Assembly (NCBI GenBank): GCA_963680875.1
Contig: OY804578.1
Location: 26,193,101 to 26,257,100 of the forward strand
Origin: Bathymodiolus brooksi
Taxonomy: Eukaryota; Mollusca; Bivalvia; Mytilida; Modiolidae
Direction: 5' to 3'
DNA: 64,000 nucleotides
This document shows positions 36,255-49,381 of the stretch, piece by piece; positions within the stretch are counted from its first letter, which is position 1, and each line of letters begins with the position of its first letter. Below the pieces are notes generated by a model. The model saw only the letters and a program-made list of their open reading frames with translations, was not told where the DNA came from and did no database searches. A program made the translations under genes and the position numbers.

Positions 36255-39200
36255 CCTAAGTAGGACAGACAAAATCTCTTATGGTCACATGACGGGGGAA
36301 GAACCTTAGCCTAAGTAGGACAGACAAAATCTCTTATGATCACATGACGGGGGAAGAACCTTAGCCTAAGTAGGACAGACAAAATCTCTTATGATCACAT
36401 GACGGGGGAAGAACCTTAGCCTAAGTAGGATAGACAAAATCTCTTATGATCACATGACGGGGGAAGAACCTTAGCCTAAGTAGGATAGACAAAATCTCTT
36501 ATGATCACATGACGGGGGAAGAACCTTAGCCTAAGTAAGCCTAAGTAGGATAGACAAAATCTCTTATGATCACATGACGGGGGAAGAACCTTAGCCTAAG
36601 TAGGACAGACAAAATCTCTTATGATCACATGACGGGGGAAGAACCTTAGCCTAAGTAGGATAGACAAAATCTCTTATGATCACATGACGGGGGAAGAACC
36701 TTAGCCTAAGTAGGACAGACAAAATCTCTTATGATCCCATGACGGGGGAAGAACCTTAGCCTAAGTAGGATAAACACAATCTCTTATGATCACATGACGG
36801 GGGAAGAACCTTAGCCTAAGTAGGATAAACACAATCTCTTATGATCACATGACGGGGGAAGAACCTTAGCCTAAGTAGGATAAACACAATCTCTTATGAT
36901 CACATGACGGGGGAAGAACCTTAGCCTAAGTAGGATAAACACAATCTCTTATGATCAAATGACGGGGGAAGAACCTTAGCCTAAGTAGGACAGACAAAAT
37001 CTCTTATGATCACATGACGGGGGAAGAACCTTAGCCTAAGTAGGATAGACAAAATCTCTTATGATCAAATGACGGGGGAAGAACCTTACCCTAAGTAGGA
37101 CAGACAAAATCTCTTATGATCACATGACGGGGGAAGAACCTTAGCCTAAGTAGGACAGACAAAATCTCTTATGATCACATGACGGGTGAAGAACCTTAGC
37201 CTAAGTAGGACAGACAAAATCTCTTATGATCACATGACGGGGGAAGAACCTTAGCCTAAGTAGGACAGACATAATCTCTTATGATCACATGACGGGGGAA
37301 GAACCTTAGCCTAAGTAGGATAGACAAAATCTCTTATGATCACATGACGGGGGAAGAACCTTAGCCTAAGTAGGACAGACAAAATCTCTTATGATCACAT
37401 GACGGGGGAAGAACCTTAGCCTAAGTAGGACAGACAAAATTTCTTATGATCACATGACGGGGGAAGAACCTTAGCCTAAGTAGGACAGACAAAATCTCTT
37501 ATGATCACATGACGGGGGAAGAACCTTAGCCTAAGTAGGACAGACAAAATCTCTTATGATCACATGACGGGGGAAGAACCTTAGCCTAAGTAGGACAGAC
37601 AAAATCTCTTATGATCACATGACGGGGGAAGAACCTTAGCCTAAGTAGGACAGACAAAATCTCTTATGATCACATGACGGCGGAAGAACCTTAGCCTAAG
37701 TAGGACAGACAAAATCTCTTATGATCACATGACGGGGGAAGAACCTTAGCCTAAGTAGGACAGACAAAATCTCTTATGATCACATGACGGGGGAAGAACC
37801 TTAGCCTAAGTAGGACAGACAAAATCTCTTATGATCACATGACGGGGGAAGAACCTTAGCCTAAGTAGGATAGACAAAATCTCTTATGATCACATGACGG
37901 GGGAAGAACCTTAGCCTAAGTAGGACAGACAAAATCTCTTATGATCACATGACGGGGGAAGAACCTTAGCCTAAGTAGGATAAACACAATCTCTTATGAT
38001 CACATGACGGGGGAAGAACCTTAACCTTAGCATAAGTAGGATAAACACAATCTCTTATGATCACATGACGGGGGAAGAACCTTAGCCTAAGTAGGATAAA
38101 CACAATCTCTTATGATCACATGACAGGGGAAGACCTACCTAGTAGAAACACACGACGGGAAGAACCTTAGCCTAAGTAGGATAACACAATCTCTTATGAT
38201 CACATGACGGGGAAGAACCTTAGCCTAAGTAGATAAAACACAATCTCTTATGATCACATGACGGGGGAAGAACCTTAGCCTAAGTAGGACAGACAAAATC
38301 TCTTATGATCACATGACGGGGGAAGAACCTTAGCATCACATGACGGGGGAAGAACCTTAGCCTAAGTAGGATAAAAACAATCTCTTATGATCACATGACG
38401 GGGGAAGAACCTTAGCCTAAGTAGGATAAACACAATCTCTTATGATCACATGACGGGGGAAGAACCTTAGCCTAAGTAGGACAGACAAAATCTCTTATGA
38501 TCACATGACGGGGGAAGAACCTTAGCCTAAGTAGGACAGACAAAATCTCTTATGATCACATGACGGGGGAAGAACCTTAGCCTAAGTAGGACAGACAAAA
38601 TCTCTTATGATCACATGACGGGGGAAGAACCTTAGCCTAAGTAGGACAGACAAAATCTCTTATGATCACATGACGGGGGAAGAACCTTAGCCTAAGTAGG
38701 ACAGACAAAATCTCTATGATCACATGACGGGGGAAGAACCTTAGCCTAAGTAGGACAGACAAAATCTCTTATGATCACATGACGGGGGAAGAACCTTAGC
38801 CTAAGTAGGACAGACAAAATCTCTTATGATCACATGACGGGGGAAGAACCTTAGCCTAAGTAGGACAGACAAAATCTCTTATGATCACATGACGGGGGAA
38901 GAACCTTAGCCTAAGTAGGACAGACAAAATCTCTTATGATCACATGACGGGGGAAGAACCTTAGCCTAAGTAGGACAGACAAAATCTCTTATGATCACAT
39001 GACGGGGGAAGAACCTTAGCCTAAGTAGGACAGACAAAATCTCTTATGATCACATGACGGGGGAAGAACCTTAGCCTAAGTAGGACAGACAAAATCGCTT
39101 ATGATCACATGACGGGGGAAGAACCTTAGCCTAAGTAGGACAGACAAAATCTCTTATGATCACATGACGGGGGAAGAACCTTAGCCTAAGTAGGACAGAC

Positions 39201-42200
39201 AAAATCTCTTATGATCACATGACGGGGGAAGAACCTTAGCCTAAGTAGGATAGACAAAATCTTTTATGATCACATGACGGGGGAAGAACCTTAGCCTAAG
39301 TAGGACAGACAAAATCTCTTATGATCACATGACGGGGGAAGAACCTTAGCCTAAATAGGACAGACAAAATCTCTTATGATCACATGACGGGGGAAGAACC
39401 TTAGCCTAAGTAGGACAGACAAAATCTCTTATGATCACATGACGGGGGAAGAAATTTAGCCTAAGTAGGAGAGACAAAATCTCTTATGATCACATGACGG
39501 GGGAAGAACCTTAGCCTAAGTAGGACAGACAAAATCTCTTATGATCACATGACGGGGGAAGAACCTTAGCCTAAGTAGGATAGACAAAATCTCTTATGAT
39601 CACATGACGGGGGAAGAACCTTAGCCTAAGTGGGACAGACAAAATCTCTTATGATCACATGACGGGGGAAGAACCTTAGCCTAAGTAGGACAGACAAAAT
39701 CTCTTATGATCACATGACGGGGAAAGAACCTTAGCCTAAGTAGGACAGACAAAATCTCTTATGATCACATGACGGGGGAAGAACCTTAGCCTAAGTAGGA
39801 CAGACAAAATCTCTTATGATCACATAACGGGGGAAGAACCTTAGCCTAAGTAGGACAGACAAAATCTCTTATGATCACATGACGGGGGAAGAACTTTAGC
39901 CTAAGTAGGACAGACAAAATCTCTTATGATCACATGACGGGGGAAGAACCTTAGCCTAAGTAGGACAGACAAAATCTAAGTAGGATAAACACAATCTCTT
40001 ATGATCACATGACGGGGGAAGAACCTTAGCCTAAGTAGGACAGACAAAATTTCTTATGATCACATGACGGGGGAAGAACCTTAGCCTAAGTAGGACAGAC
40101 AAAATCTCTTATGATCACATGACGGGGGAAGAACCTTAGCCTAAGTAGGACAGACAAAATCTCTTATGATCACATGACGGGGGAAGAACCTTAGCCTAAG
40201 TAGGACAGACAAAATCTCTTATGATCACATGACGGGGGAAGAACCTTAGCCTAAGTAGGACAGACAAAATCTCTATGATCACATGACGGGGGAAGAACCT
40301 TAGCCTAAGTAGGACAGACAAAATCTCTTATGATCACATGACGGGGGAAGAACCTTAGCCTAAGTAGGACAGACAAAATCTCTTATAATCACATGACGGG
40401 GGAAGAACCTTAGCCTAAGTAGGACAGACAAAATCTCTTATGATCACATGACGGGGGAAGAACCTTAGCCTAAGTAGGACAGACAAAATCTCTTATGATC
40501 ACATGACGGGGGAAGAACCTTAGCCTAAGTAGGACAGACAAAATCTCTTATGATCACATGACGGGGGAAGAACCTTAGCCTAAGTAGGACAGACAAAATC
40601 TCTTATGATCACATGACGGGGGAAGAACCTTAGCCTAAGTAGGACAGACAAAATCTCTTATGATCACATGACGGCGGAAGAACCTTAGCCTAAGTAGGAC
40701 AGACAAAATCTCTTATGATCACATGACGGGGGAAGAACCTTAGCCTAAGTAGGACAGACAAAATCTCTTATGATCACATGACGGGGGAAGAACCTTAGCC
40801 TAAGTAGGACAGACAAAATCTCTTATGATCACATGACGGGGGAAGAACCTTAGCCTAAGTAGGACAGACAAAATCTCTTATGATCACATGACGGGGGAAG
40901 AACCTTAGCCTAAGTAGGACAGACAAAATCTCTTATGATCACATGACGGGGGAAGAACCTTAGCCTAAGTAGGACAGACAAAATCTCTTATGATCACATG
41001 ACGGGGGAAGAACCTTAGCCTAAGTAGGATAGACAAAATCTTTTATGATCACATGACGGGGGAAGAACCTTAGCCTAAGTAGGACAGACAAAATCTCTTA
41101 TGATCACATGACGGGGGAAGAACCTTAGCCTAAATAGGACAGACAAAATCTCTTATGATCACATGACGGGAGAAGAACCTTAGCCTAAGTAGGACAGACA
41201 AAATCTCTTATGATCACATGACGGGGGAAGAACTTTAGCCTAAGTAGGAGAGACAAAATCTCTTATGATCACATGACGGGGGAAGAACCTTAGCCTAAGT
41301 AGGACAGACAAAATCTCTTATGATCACATGACGGGGGAAGAACCTTAGCCTAAGTAGGATAGACAAAATCTCTTATGATCACATGACGGGGGAAGAACCT
41401 TAGCCTAAGTGGGACAGACAAAATCTCTTATGATCACATGACGGGGGAAGAACCTTAGCCTAAGTAGGACAGACAAAATCTCTTATGATCACATGACGGG
41501 GAAAGAACCTTAGCCTAAGTAGGACAGACAAAATCTCTTATGATCACATGACGGGGGAAGAACCTTAGCCTAAGTAGGACAGACAAAATCTCTTATGATC
41601 ACATAACGGGGGAAGAACCTTAGCCTAAGTAGGACAGACAAAATCTCTTATGATCACATGACGGGGGAAGAACTTTAGCCTAAGTAGGACAGACAAAATC
41701 TCTTATGATCACATGACGGGGGAAGAACCTTAGCCTAAGTAGGACAGACAAAATCTCTTATGATCACATGACGGGGGAAGAACCTTAGCCTAAGTAGGAC
41801 AGACAAAATCTCTTATGATCACATGACGGGGGAAGAACCTTAGCCTAAGTAGGACAGACAAAATCTCTTATGATCACATGACGGGGGAAGAACCTTAGCC
41901 TAAGTAGGACAGACAAAATCTCTTATGATCACATGACGGGTGAAGAACCTTAGCCTAAGTAGGACAGACAAAATCTCTTATGATCACATGACGGGGGAAG
42001 AACCTTAGCCTAAGTAGGACAGACAAAATCTCTTATGATCACATGACGGGGGAAGAACCTTAGCCTAAGTAGGACAGACAAAATCTCTTATGATCACATG
42101 ACGGGGGAAGAACCTTAGCCTAAGTAGGACAGACAAAATCTCTTATGATCACATGACGGGGGAAGAACCTTAGCCTAAGTAGGAGAGACAAAATCTCTTA

Positions 42201-43110
42201 TGATCACATGACGGGGGAAGAACCATAGCCTAAGTAGGACAGACAAAATCTCTTATGATCACATGACGGGGGAAGAACCTTAGCCTAAGTAGGACAGACA
42301 AAATCTCTTATGATCACATGACGGGGGAAGAACCTTAGCTTAAGTAGGATAGACAAAATCTCTTATGATCACATGACGGGAGAAGAACCTTAGCCTAAGT
42401 AGGACAGACAAAATCTCTTATGATCACATAACGGGGAAAAACCTTAGCCTAAGTAGGATAGACCAAATCTCTTATGATCACATGACGGGGGAAGAACCTT
42501 AGCCTAAGTAGGATAGACAAAATCTCTTATGATCACATGACGGGGGAAGAACCTTAGCCTAAGTAGGACAGACAAAATCTCTTATGATCACATGACGGGG
42601 GAAGAACCTTAGCCTAAGTAGGACAGACAAAATCTCTTATGATCACATGACGGGTGAAGAACCTTAGCCTAAGTAGGACAGACAAAATCTCTTATGATCA
42701 CATGACGGGGGAAGAACCTTAGCCTAAGTAGGATAGACCAAATCTCTTATGATCACATGACGGGGGAAGAACCTTAGCCTAAGTAGGACAGACAAAATCT
42801 CTTATGATCACATGACGGGGGAAGAACCTTAGCCTAAGTAGGACAGACAAAATCTCTTATGATCACATGACGGGGGAAGAACCTTAGCCTAAGTAGGACA
42901 GACAAAATCGCTTATGATCACATGACGGGGGAAGAACCTTAGCCTAAGTAGGACAGACAAAATCTCTTATGATCACATGACGGGGGAAGAACCTTAGCCT
43001 AAGTAGGATAGACACAATCTCTTATGATCACATGACGGGGGAAGAACCTTAGCCTAAGTAGGATAGACAAAATCTCTTATGATCACATGACGGGGGAAGA
43101 ACCTTAGTTT
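36255..43110. repeat. 55-bp satellite II, about 125 copies
   Basis: Unit cctaagtaggacagacaaaa + tctcttatgatcacatgacg + ggggaagaaccttag, very homogeneous. Frequent variants are gatagac, gataaacacaat, and rare ones that act as markers (cttttatg, ctaaatagg, gtgggacag, cataacgg, gaactttagc). Irregular units cluster at 38000-38340 (truncations and fusions) and at 39965-39990. No ORF of length passes through. Unrelated in sequence to the 55-bp array at 23160-25205. Confidence 0.98.
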
Positions 43111-43135
43111 TAATAATCAGTATCCGGAACAGAAT
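43111..43135 (+). repeat. Element B middle-module remnant, right edge of the array
   Basis: The last unit runs through gaaccttagttttaataatc, identical in type to gaaccttagttttaataata at 26955-26975. This makes the array an expansion inside an element B copy. Confidence 0.7.
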
Positions 43136-43559
43136 AATTGAATATTAGATTATCCAGTTCATCCTTTGCTTCCTGATCAACGATTGTCTTCCAATGGATA
43201 CATACCCATATGAAAATGTGAAAATGACATGCGTACGTACTATAAATAAATATAAGGGTTTTGAGCTTTACAAATCTCAATTGTCAAAGGGCAAGAAAGA
43301 GGATTCGAACATGTCATGAATTACCTTCACCAAAGGAGGCAACGAACTTTAAAGCAAGGAGTTTTATTTTAGTTTCAGCACTGAAGATCGAACTGACGAA
43401 TAGTAATCGAGAGAAGCAACCTGGTGTCCGAAACCAGCTGTTGATAGCAGAACATTCTGAAGAATGATCTAATTTCAGCAAAATGTTGTTAAATGTATCA
43501 TTTAATTTTTGTATTATCACAGTTCAGAATCAAAAGTAAGCTTTGTGTCAGCAGGATTC

Positions 43560-44470
43560 GAATAAAGGATAAACCTTCAATTTATTTGCATACCACAAAC
43601 AAGCTTGATACGTCCTTTCTTATCAATGAAAGCAAGTTTGCTTCAACGTGCAAACTATCAACTAGGGACTTTCTAAACCCTTTAAGTGAAAGTTGTAATA
43701 CTTGATGATGAATTGTATCCTGCATTTGAGGTAAGATTTCCAGGCTGATCCGTAAACGATACATCCATAATGTAATTTTGATCGGACCAACGATCTATTG
43801 TATAATTTTTTTAAACATGTCACAGTCGGAACTGGACATAAATCTTAAAATATTAAATACCTTAAGACATTTATTTTAAAGCATTTTAACATGAGGTAAA
43901 GAGGTAAGCCTATTATCGAAAATAGGACCTAAAATTTAAGTTCCTGTAACTGCTTTCATAGGGAAATTATACAATTTTATGGATAACTTATGTTATTGAA
44001 GAGGGCATACCAACAGTTTTGAATTGGAGAATACAAAAACATTCTACGTTGCCAATTTCTCTCTTTGTTTTAGACATAACTGTTACAATAATTGCCTATC
44101 AATAATATTCATATCTTTACCCCGAAAGCATACCAGGAAGTCATCAACATAAAAGGAACCCTCAATGTTATCATTTACAACTTTAGCTAGGCTATTTATC
44201 TTAATAATGTAACAGAGAGGATGATTCCTTGGGGGAACTCCCATCTCTTGTTCTTGGATTTTGTAATATGTTGAATTGACTCTTAACCTTTAAATTCTCT
44301 TTCATATAAAGATTATTCCCATGTTGTGTCATATCATTTCTCAAAGGTCGAATATGATAGACACAGCATGTTCTTTTTCAACAAAAGGTTTTCAAATAAA
44401 ACACGAATATGATTATATAAAGTGATTCTACCTCGACGAAATCCACACTATATTGAACAAAAGTTCATTG
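43560..44470 (-). pseudogene. Decayed jockey/I-like non-LTR reverse transcriptase
   Basis: Minus-strand translation in shifting frames shows a recognisable series of RT blocks. They are CGFRRGRITL (about 44435-44458), KKEHAVSIIFDL followed by a broken YDTTW (about 44330-44380), a GVPQG-like block disrupted by one base (44229-44245), SFYVDDFLVCFRGKD (about 44115-44154), VRSKLHYGCIVYGSAWKSYL (43733-43790) and FRKSLVDSLHVEAN (about 43640-43680). The order and spacing fit jockey/I-superclade elements that I recall from many animals. Many stops and frameshifts show it is long dead. The element's ends and its endonuclease part were not found. It abuts the right edge of the 55-bp array. Confidence 0.75.
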
Positions 44471-44935
44471 AACTTCAGCCACCGAATCATAACCGTTCTT
44501 GAACACCCTTTGTCATCGCCATCATGGGTATCTAAAACCTCTCTCACCAGCTATGTCGCCCTCTGATATCAGTTATGGATGTGTAAAATGCAGATAACGA
44601 TTGCCTCTGCATAATATGATCAATGACTCTATATATCAAAATTGACAGTGAGGGCCGGTTAAAAACGAAACTTTAGGACAAACGAGATGATAGTAATTTT
44701 CTCATTGTGAACTTTCCATTTATATGTAGCATCATTCCAGTACCACCTGCATATGAGGTCTATATTTCTTAGTTTATCCAATATTCCATAGTTTGTGGTT
44801 CTTAATCAGGATTTCCTTGATAGAGGGCTGCTGCTAACAAGAAAGCTACTCAACCAAGACTTCTTATTGGTTAGGTTGAAGTCATCTCACTCCTGGTGTT
44901 TTACTGTCGCCATCATGACTTGGTTAACCGTTACG
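44471..44935. other. No clear feature; possible further relic
   Basis: Expected position of the RT N-terminal part of the relic above, but I could not align it. Confidence 0.35.
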
Positions 44936-44939
44936 GAAT

Positions 44940-45262
44940 ATCTGTGTCACAAATGACCACGGATATGTTCCACTTGTCGTAAGCACTTCTTCGCCCTTTC
45001 GTCATTCATGACGTATCGCCGGGTTTGTGACTGGTGGAACACGACGGGTGCCATTAGCGGAGCAAGAACTGCTTACCCGTCCGGGGAACCTGAGTTCATC
45101 CCCGGTATTAGGTTGGGTCATTTTGCTCGATCTTTTGTTTTCTGTGTGGTGTTTTATGGATCGTTGTTTGTACTTTTGTCCTTTTTCATTTGGCCATTGT
45201 GTTGTCTGTCCTTCAAATTACGGATCCCAATTACCCCTTTTAGTACCTTCAAATTCCTTTCT
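44940..45262 (+). repeat. Dispersed element A, longest copy
   Basis: From accacggatatgttccactt, through cgtatcgccgggtttgtgac, gacgggtgccattagcggag and gttcatccccggtattaggt, to aattaccccttttagtacct. ORFs at 45008-45286 lie wholly in this repeat. Confidence 0.75.
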
Positions 45263-45286
45263 ATCAACTTAGGAGATACCCCCTAG

Positions 45287-45317
45287 ATACAATTAAGAAT
45301 TCAATTCTTAATTGTAT
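45287..45317. repeat. Perfect 31-nt palindrome
   Basis: atacaattaagaatt, a central c, then the exact inverse complement. Located 25 bp past the end of an element A copy. AT-rich, so it could extrude as a cruciform or act as a transcript hairpin. Confidence 0.9.
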
Positions 45318-46585
45318 TTAAATGAAATGGTGTGCACTATTCAATAGTTGGTATGGTTTTCGAGGTAATATCACTTCGTAATGCCCGATATGCAGTACAC
45401 TGAGGATGTTATGTGTCAAATTATTGATACATTTGTTCTATGGGTAAAACAATATAGTAGTACAACCGCATTTGCGCTTCTTTTTGCTGCTAGTATGGAC
45501 AGCCAGTGAAACGGTGAAAAATCCATTTTTAATATAATAATTTCAATTAATCATTAAATTTCATCTCCAAAGATTAAAATGATTAGCTCTATGATTTCCA
45601 TCAATCATTAAAATTTCGTTTCCAAAACTTATTTTTTTTAGCTCAGCTTAAAGTATTAACTCCATGTTTCTATAAAGCGCACGGCTGATTATACACATAA
45701 AACGTCCACTTCTTAACCATATTTCTGTCCTTTGAAATCTGACGAAAATTATCTTCTTCTAATAGATTGTTAAAATGAGGATAAAACCTGAAATATAATT
45801 TGATGTTATCCAATATTAAAATAATCATAAAAAATGTGTCAGTTTTGACGTGTCGTGGGAAAACTTTATTTTCATGCCTTATCAATAGATTTATGTAAAA
45901 TGTGATTTTGCAGTTAATTTCCATGTGTTGTGTTTCGTGTACTCTTACATTGTACCTTTAGAAAGTACATAGCGTATAAGATTATTTCTTTTACATTGCA
46001 ATAATAATAGTTTTTTTGGGTTTTTTTTAATTATTTAAGGAAGTATATTACAATATATGACGATACTTTAGTTTGCAAACTGCACTATAATTTAAATATT
46101 TGGATAGATGCCTTTGGTCTTAATACCAATATATTTCTTACTTTGTACTTAAACTTCTGTGTAAATATCGTTTCTTTCTACATTTGAATTTTATCCAAAA
46201 TATATTTAAGATTAAGACTAGGATAGACCAGCTTTTCAAGTGAAGAGACGGTGTGGATACGATCAGATTTACATCGTCAGATATCATGGTATTTTGTGTG
46301 TGCAATGATATGAGGCTATATGTAGTTGTTCGTTTTGCTAATATTAGTTAAATTGTTGACCGTCCCTTTTTATACTTGCTTTTCATAAAAACAACAATCA
46401 CTGTGCATTTCTCGAACAAATTGTGCAGTATCATCTTCCCGTTACTTGCATTCAATTGTTGCACTTATCCTGGTTAGATAGGCTGTTTATGTGCGGCTAC
46501 ATGGAAATGTAAAAATATACAATACCGTACTTATTTCTTACTGGGAATAAATTGAGATATAAATTCACATCATTACCAAATTGTC
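45318..46585. other. No feature seen
   Basis: AT-rich; minus ORF 45670-45924 (84 codons) shows no domain. Confidence 0.4.
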
Positions 46586-46925
46586 AATGTATGTCATGGA
46601 TAGTATAGGTACAATAACATATAGTAGACTGTTATCCCATTGACCCATTAAATAATGTATGTCATGGATAGTATAGGTACAATAACATATAGAAGACTGT
46701 TATCCCATTGACCCATTAAATAATGTATGTCATGGATAGTATAGGTACAATAACATATAGAAGACTGTTATCCCATTGACCTATTAAATAATGTATGTCA
46801 TGGATAGTATAGGTACAATAACATATAGAAGACTGTTATCCCATTGACCCATTAAATAATGTATGTCATGGATAGTATAGGTACAATAACATATAGTAGA
46901 CTGTTATCCCATTGACCCATTAAAT
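46586..46925. repeat. 68-bp satellite, five copies
   Basis: Unit aatgtatgtcatggatagta + taggtac + aataacatatagtagactgt + tatcccattgacccattaaa + t. The second part is shared with the following 66-bp array. Confidence 0.95.
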
Positions 46926-47690
46926 AATCATCAACTCACGCATTACTAATAATAACATATAGAAGACTGTTATCCCATTGACCCATTAAATAATCATCAA
47001 CTCACGCATTACTAATAATAACATATAGAAGACTGTTATCCCATTGACCCATTAAATAATCATCAACTCACGCATTCCTAATAATAACATATAGAAGACT
47101 GTTATCCCATTGACCCATTAAATAATCATCAACTCACGCATTACTAATAATAACATGTAGAAGACTGTTATCCCATTGACCCATTAAATAATCATCAACT
47201 CACGCATTACTAATAATAACATATAGTAGACTGTTATCCCATTGACCCATTAAATAATTATAAACTCACGCATTACTAATAATAACATATAGAAGACTGT
47301 TATCCCATTGACCCATTAAATAATCATAAACTCACGCATTACTAATAATAACATTTAGAAGACTGTTATCCCATTGACCCATTAAATAATCATAAACTCA
47401 CGCATTACTAATAATAACATATAGAAGACTGTAATCCCATTGACCCATTAAATAATCATAAACTCACGCATTACTAATAATAACATATAGAAGACTGTTA
47501 TTCCATTGACCCATTAAATAATCATAAACTCACGCATTACTAATAATAACATATAGTAGACTGTTATCCCATTGACCCATTAAATAATCATCAACTCACG
47601 CATTACTAATAATAACATATAGAAGACTGTTATCCCATTGACCCATTTAATAATCATAAACTCACGCATTACTAATAATAACATTTCTAA
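46926..47690. repeat. 66-bp satellite, about twelve copies
   Basis: Unit aatcatcaactcacgcatta + ctaat + aataacatatagaagactgt + tatcccattgacccattaaa + t. Same constant module as the 68-bp array with a different leading module. Minor variants are catcaac or cataaac, and tagtaga or tagaaga. Confidence 0.95.
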
Positions 47691-47784
47691 TAAGGACACT
47701 AAAATCGATTAGACCCCATTGAGTCATATTCAGGAGACATCATTATTATTTATCCTTAAAATAACGCAGGATAAGTTCGTAAGG

Positions 47785-47835
47785 GATTCAATTTGTTATT
47801 GTCAACCCAAGACTGGTACAAAATAGTCGAATTAT
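47785..47835. repeat. Short dispersed repeat, copy 1
   Basis: gggattcaatttgttattgt with ccaagactggtacaaaatag resembles 56693-56750. Family unknown. Confidence 0.45.
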
Positions 47836-48248
47836 TTTTTTTTCTATTGAAAAGCTAGTCGTCTCGAAGATATTTTTTATTTCATTTTTCTGAATAGTAC
47901 AGAAATGTGTAGTCATGAGACAATTCCGTTCTTGGAGTGACTTGAAAATGTGAAAGCTCGGGTGAAATCGTCCCATCTTACATTCTAGACCATGGCGTAT
48001 TACCACAAGGTCACGTAAGGGGTGACATATTTAGGTCAGTGTGTGATATTTTGGAGGGATTCGTTTCATGAATATTTCTCACGTTGTCTTATAAAAACAA
48101 AAACAAAAAAAAAGATGAAAACGAGCATACAGTTGTTTGATTTATTTTTAGTAAATATTTTTTGTTTGCAATTTCCTGTTTACTTTCTAGTTTTGTAAAC
48201 AATTGTACATACACAAATATATATGTATCTACATTTATAAATATATAT

Positions 48249-48434
48249 GGAGCGGATGTGGTCGAGTGGTCTAGGGCGCTGGACATAATGCTAAGCGATT
48301 GGTGCTGCAGTGTATCAATGGTGTGAGTTCAAATCCCGTCGAGGGAAGAACAAAAATTTGACAGCTCAAAAATCTGATTCTAACACTGTTTGCTTTAATT
48401 TTCAGACGTATAGATATATATATATATATATATA
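48249..48434 (+). mobile_element. tRNA(Leu/Ser-like)-headed SINE
   Basis: A-box-like tggtcgagtgg (48259-48269) with gcgctgga, a long variable-arm-like segment, and B-box-like gagttcaaatccc (48325-48337) recall class II tRNAs. The sequence continues through acagctcaaaaatctgattc to a (TA) run at about 48415-48434. The acceptor stem does not close properly and the body is attached, so it is a SINE and not a tRNA gene. Confidence 0.75.
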
Positions 48435-48662
48435 AAATGACCATGTAAAGAAGAAATTACTTAACCTGTCAGTAAAGTAGTCAAACATAAATATTTACTA
48501 GACTTGAGAGTCAATTTAAAGGTTTTATTAGGATTATCAGCAACTATTAGTTAAGTTGTTGCCATGTATTTTCCAATAACGGAATGGAGTTTTGTCTAGA
48601 CAACTAAAGAGAGAGGTAACCAGAGACCTAATATATATCACATATATTTTCTAGTTTTCAGA

Positions 48663-48937
48663 ACCGCATCGGTGGCGTAATAGTTAGCATACTCGCCTCG
48701 AGTGCGGTAGATCGTGGGTTCGAGCCTGATTGGCTCGGATTCAGGATAATGTGTCCGAGCGGAGCGACATGTCCATCCGCGGACTGTTGTTTCAGTGAGC
48801 TAGCACTATACAAATCCAACTCGGCGTGTTGGTCTACAGCAATGCGGACCTCATCATCATCTCATTGAAAATTAACTAGTTCTCGCCATGATATGGTTGA
48901 AAAATTGCTGAATTGGCCTTAAGCAGCAATCACTCAC
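48663..48937 (+). mobile_element. tRNA-headed SINE with 13-bp target duplication
   Basis: Head accgcatcggtggcgtaata, B-box-like gggttcgagcc, body gtgtccgagcggagcgacat and tail ccatgatatggttgaaaaat, ending cactcac. The flanks tctagttttcaga at 48650-48662 and 48938-48950 are identical, defining both ends. Same family as 88-452 but about 85 bp shorter after the head. Confidence 0.9.
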
Positions 48938-48950
48938 TCTAGTTTTCAGA

Positions 48951-49368
48951 TAAATATGATATGTTTGTGTTATGATATCATAATCGTATGTCATGCCTTT
49001 GCTAATTATATATCAAATGAAGTGAACCAACCAAATTAAATTTTAATTTTTTTTCCTATTTTTGATGTTAGTGTCCTATCTACGAGCGAATTTGTTCCTA
49101 TTGAAAATATTAGAAATGATCAACAGCAATATAACCAACCAACACTAACAACTCCAATGCAATGTCAAGCCGCAACTCTCTCAACATAGATATAAAACAG
49201 CAAACGCCGATGGAAATCTGGATCCTGCTTTGGAACAAGTTGTGTTAAACCTTCTAAAATAAAATAGTCAAAGAATAAAAACAACCTACATAAATTCACT
49301 ACAACTCAAAGGACAATAACACATTTACCAACAATATAGCAAAACAAGAATGTGCACTACAAAAAAAA
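48951..49368. other. No feature seen
   Basis: Spacer between two SINEs. Confidence 0.4.
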
Positions 49369-49381
49369 CCAGGACAAATGA

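Noticed and set aside
36255..43110. CRISPR array (regular repeats)
   Set aside because: Repeats are contiguous with no unique spacers, and the genome is animal.
45008..45286. Overlapping ORFs of 81 and 92 codons
   Set aside because: Both lie inside a dispersed element A copy that recurs about 13 times without a conserved frame.
48249..48345. tRNA-Leu or tRNA-Ser gene
   Set aside because: A and B boxes are good but the acceptor stem does not pair and a SINE body with a (TA) tail follows.
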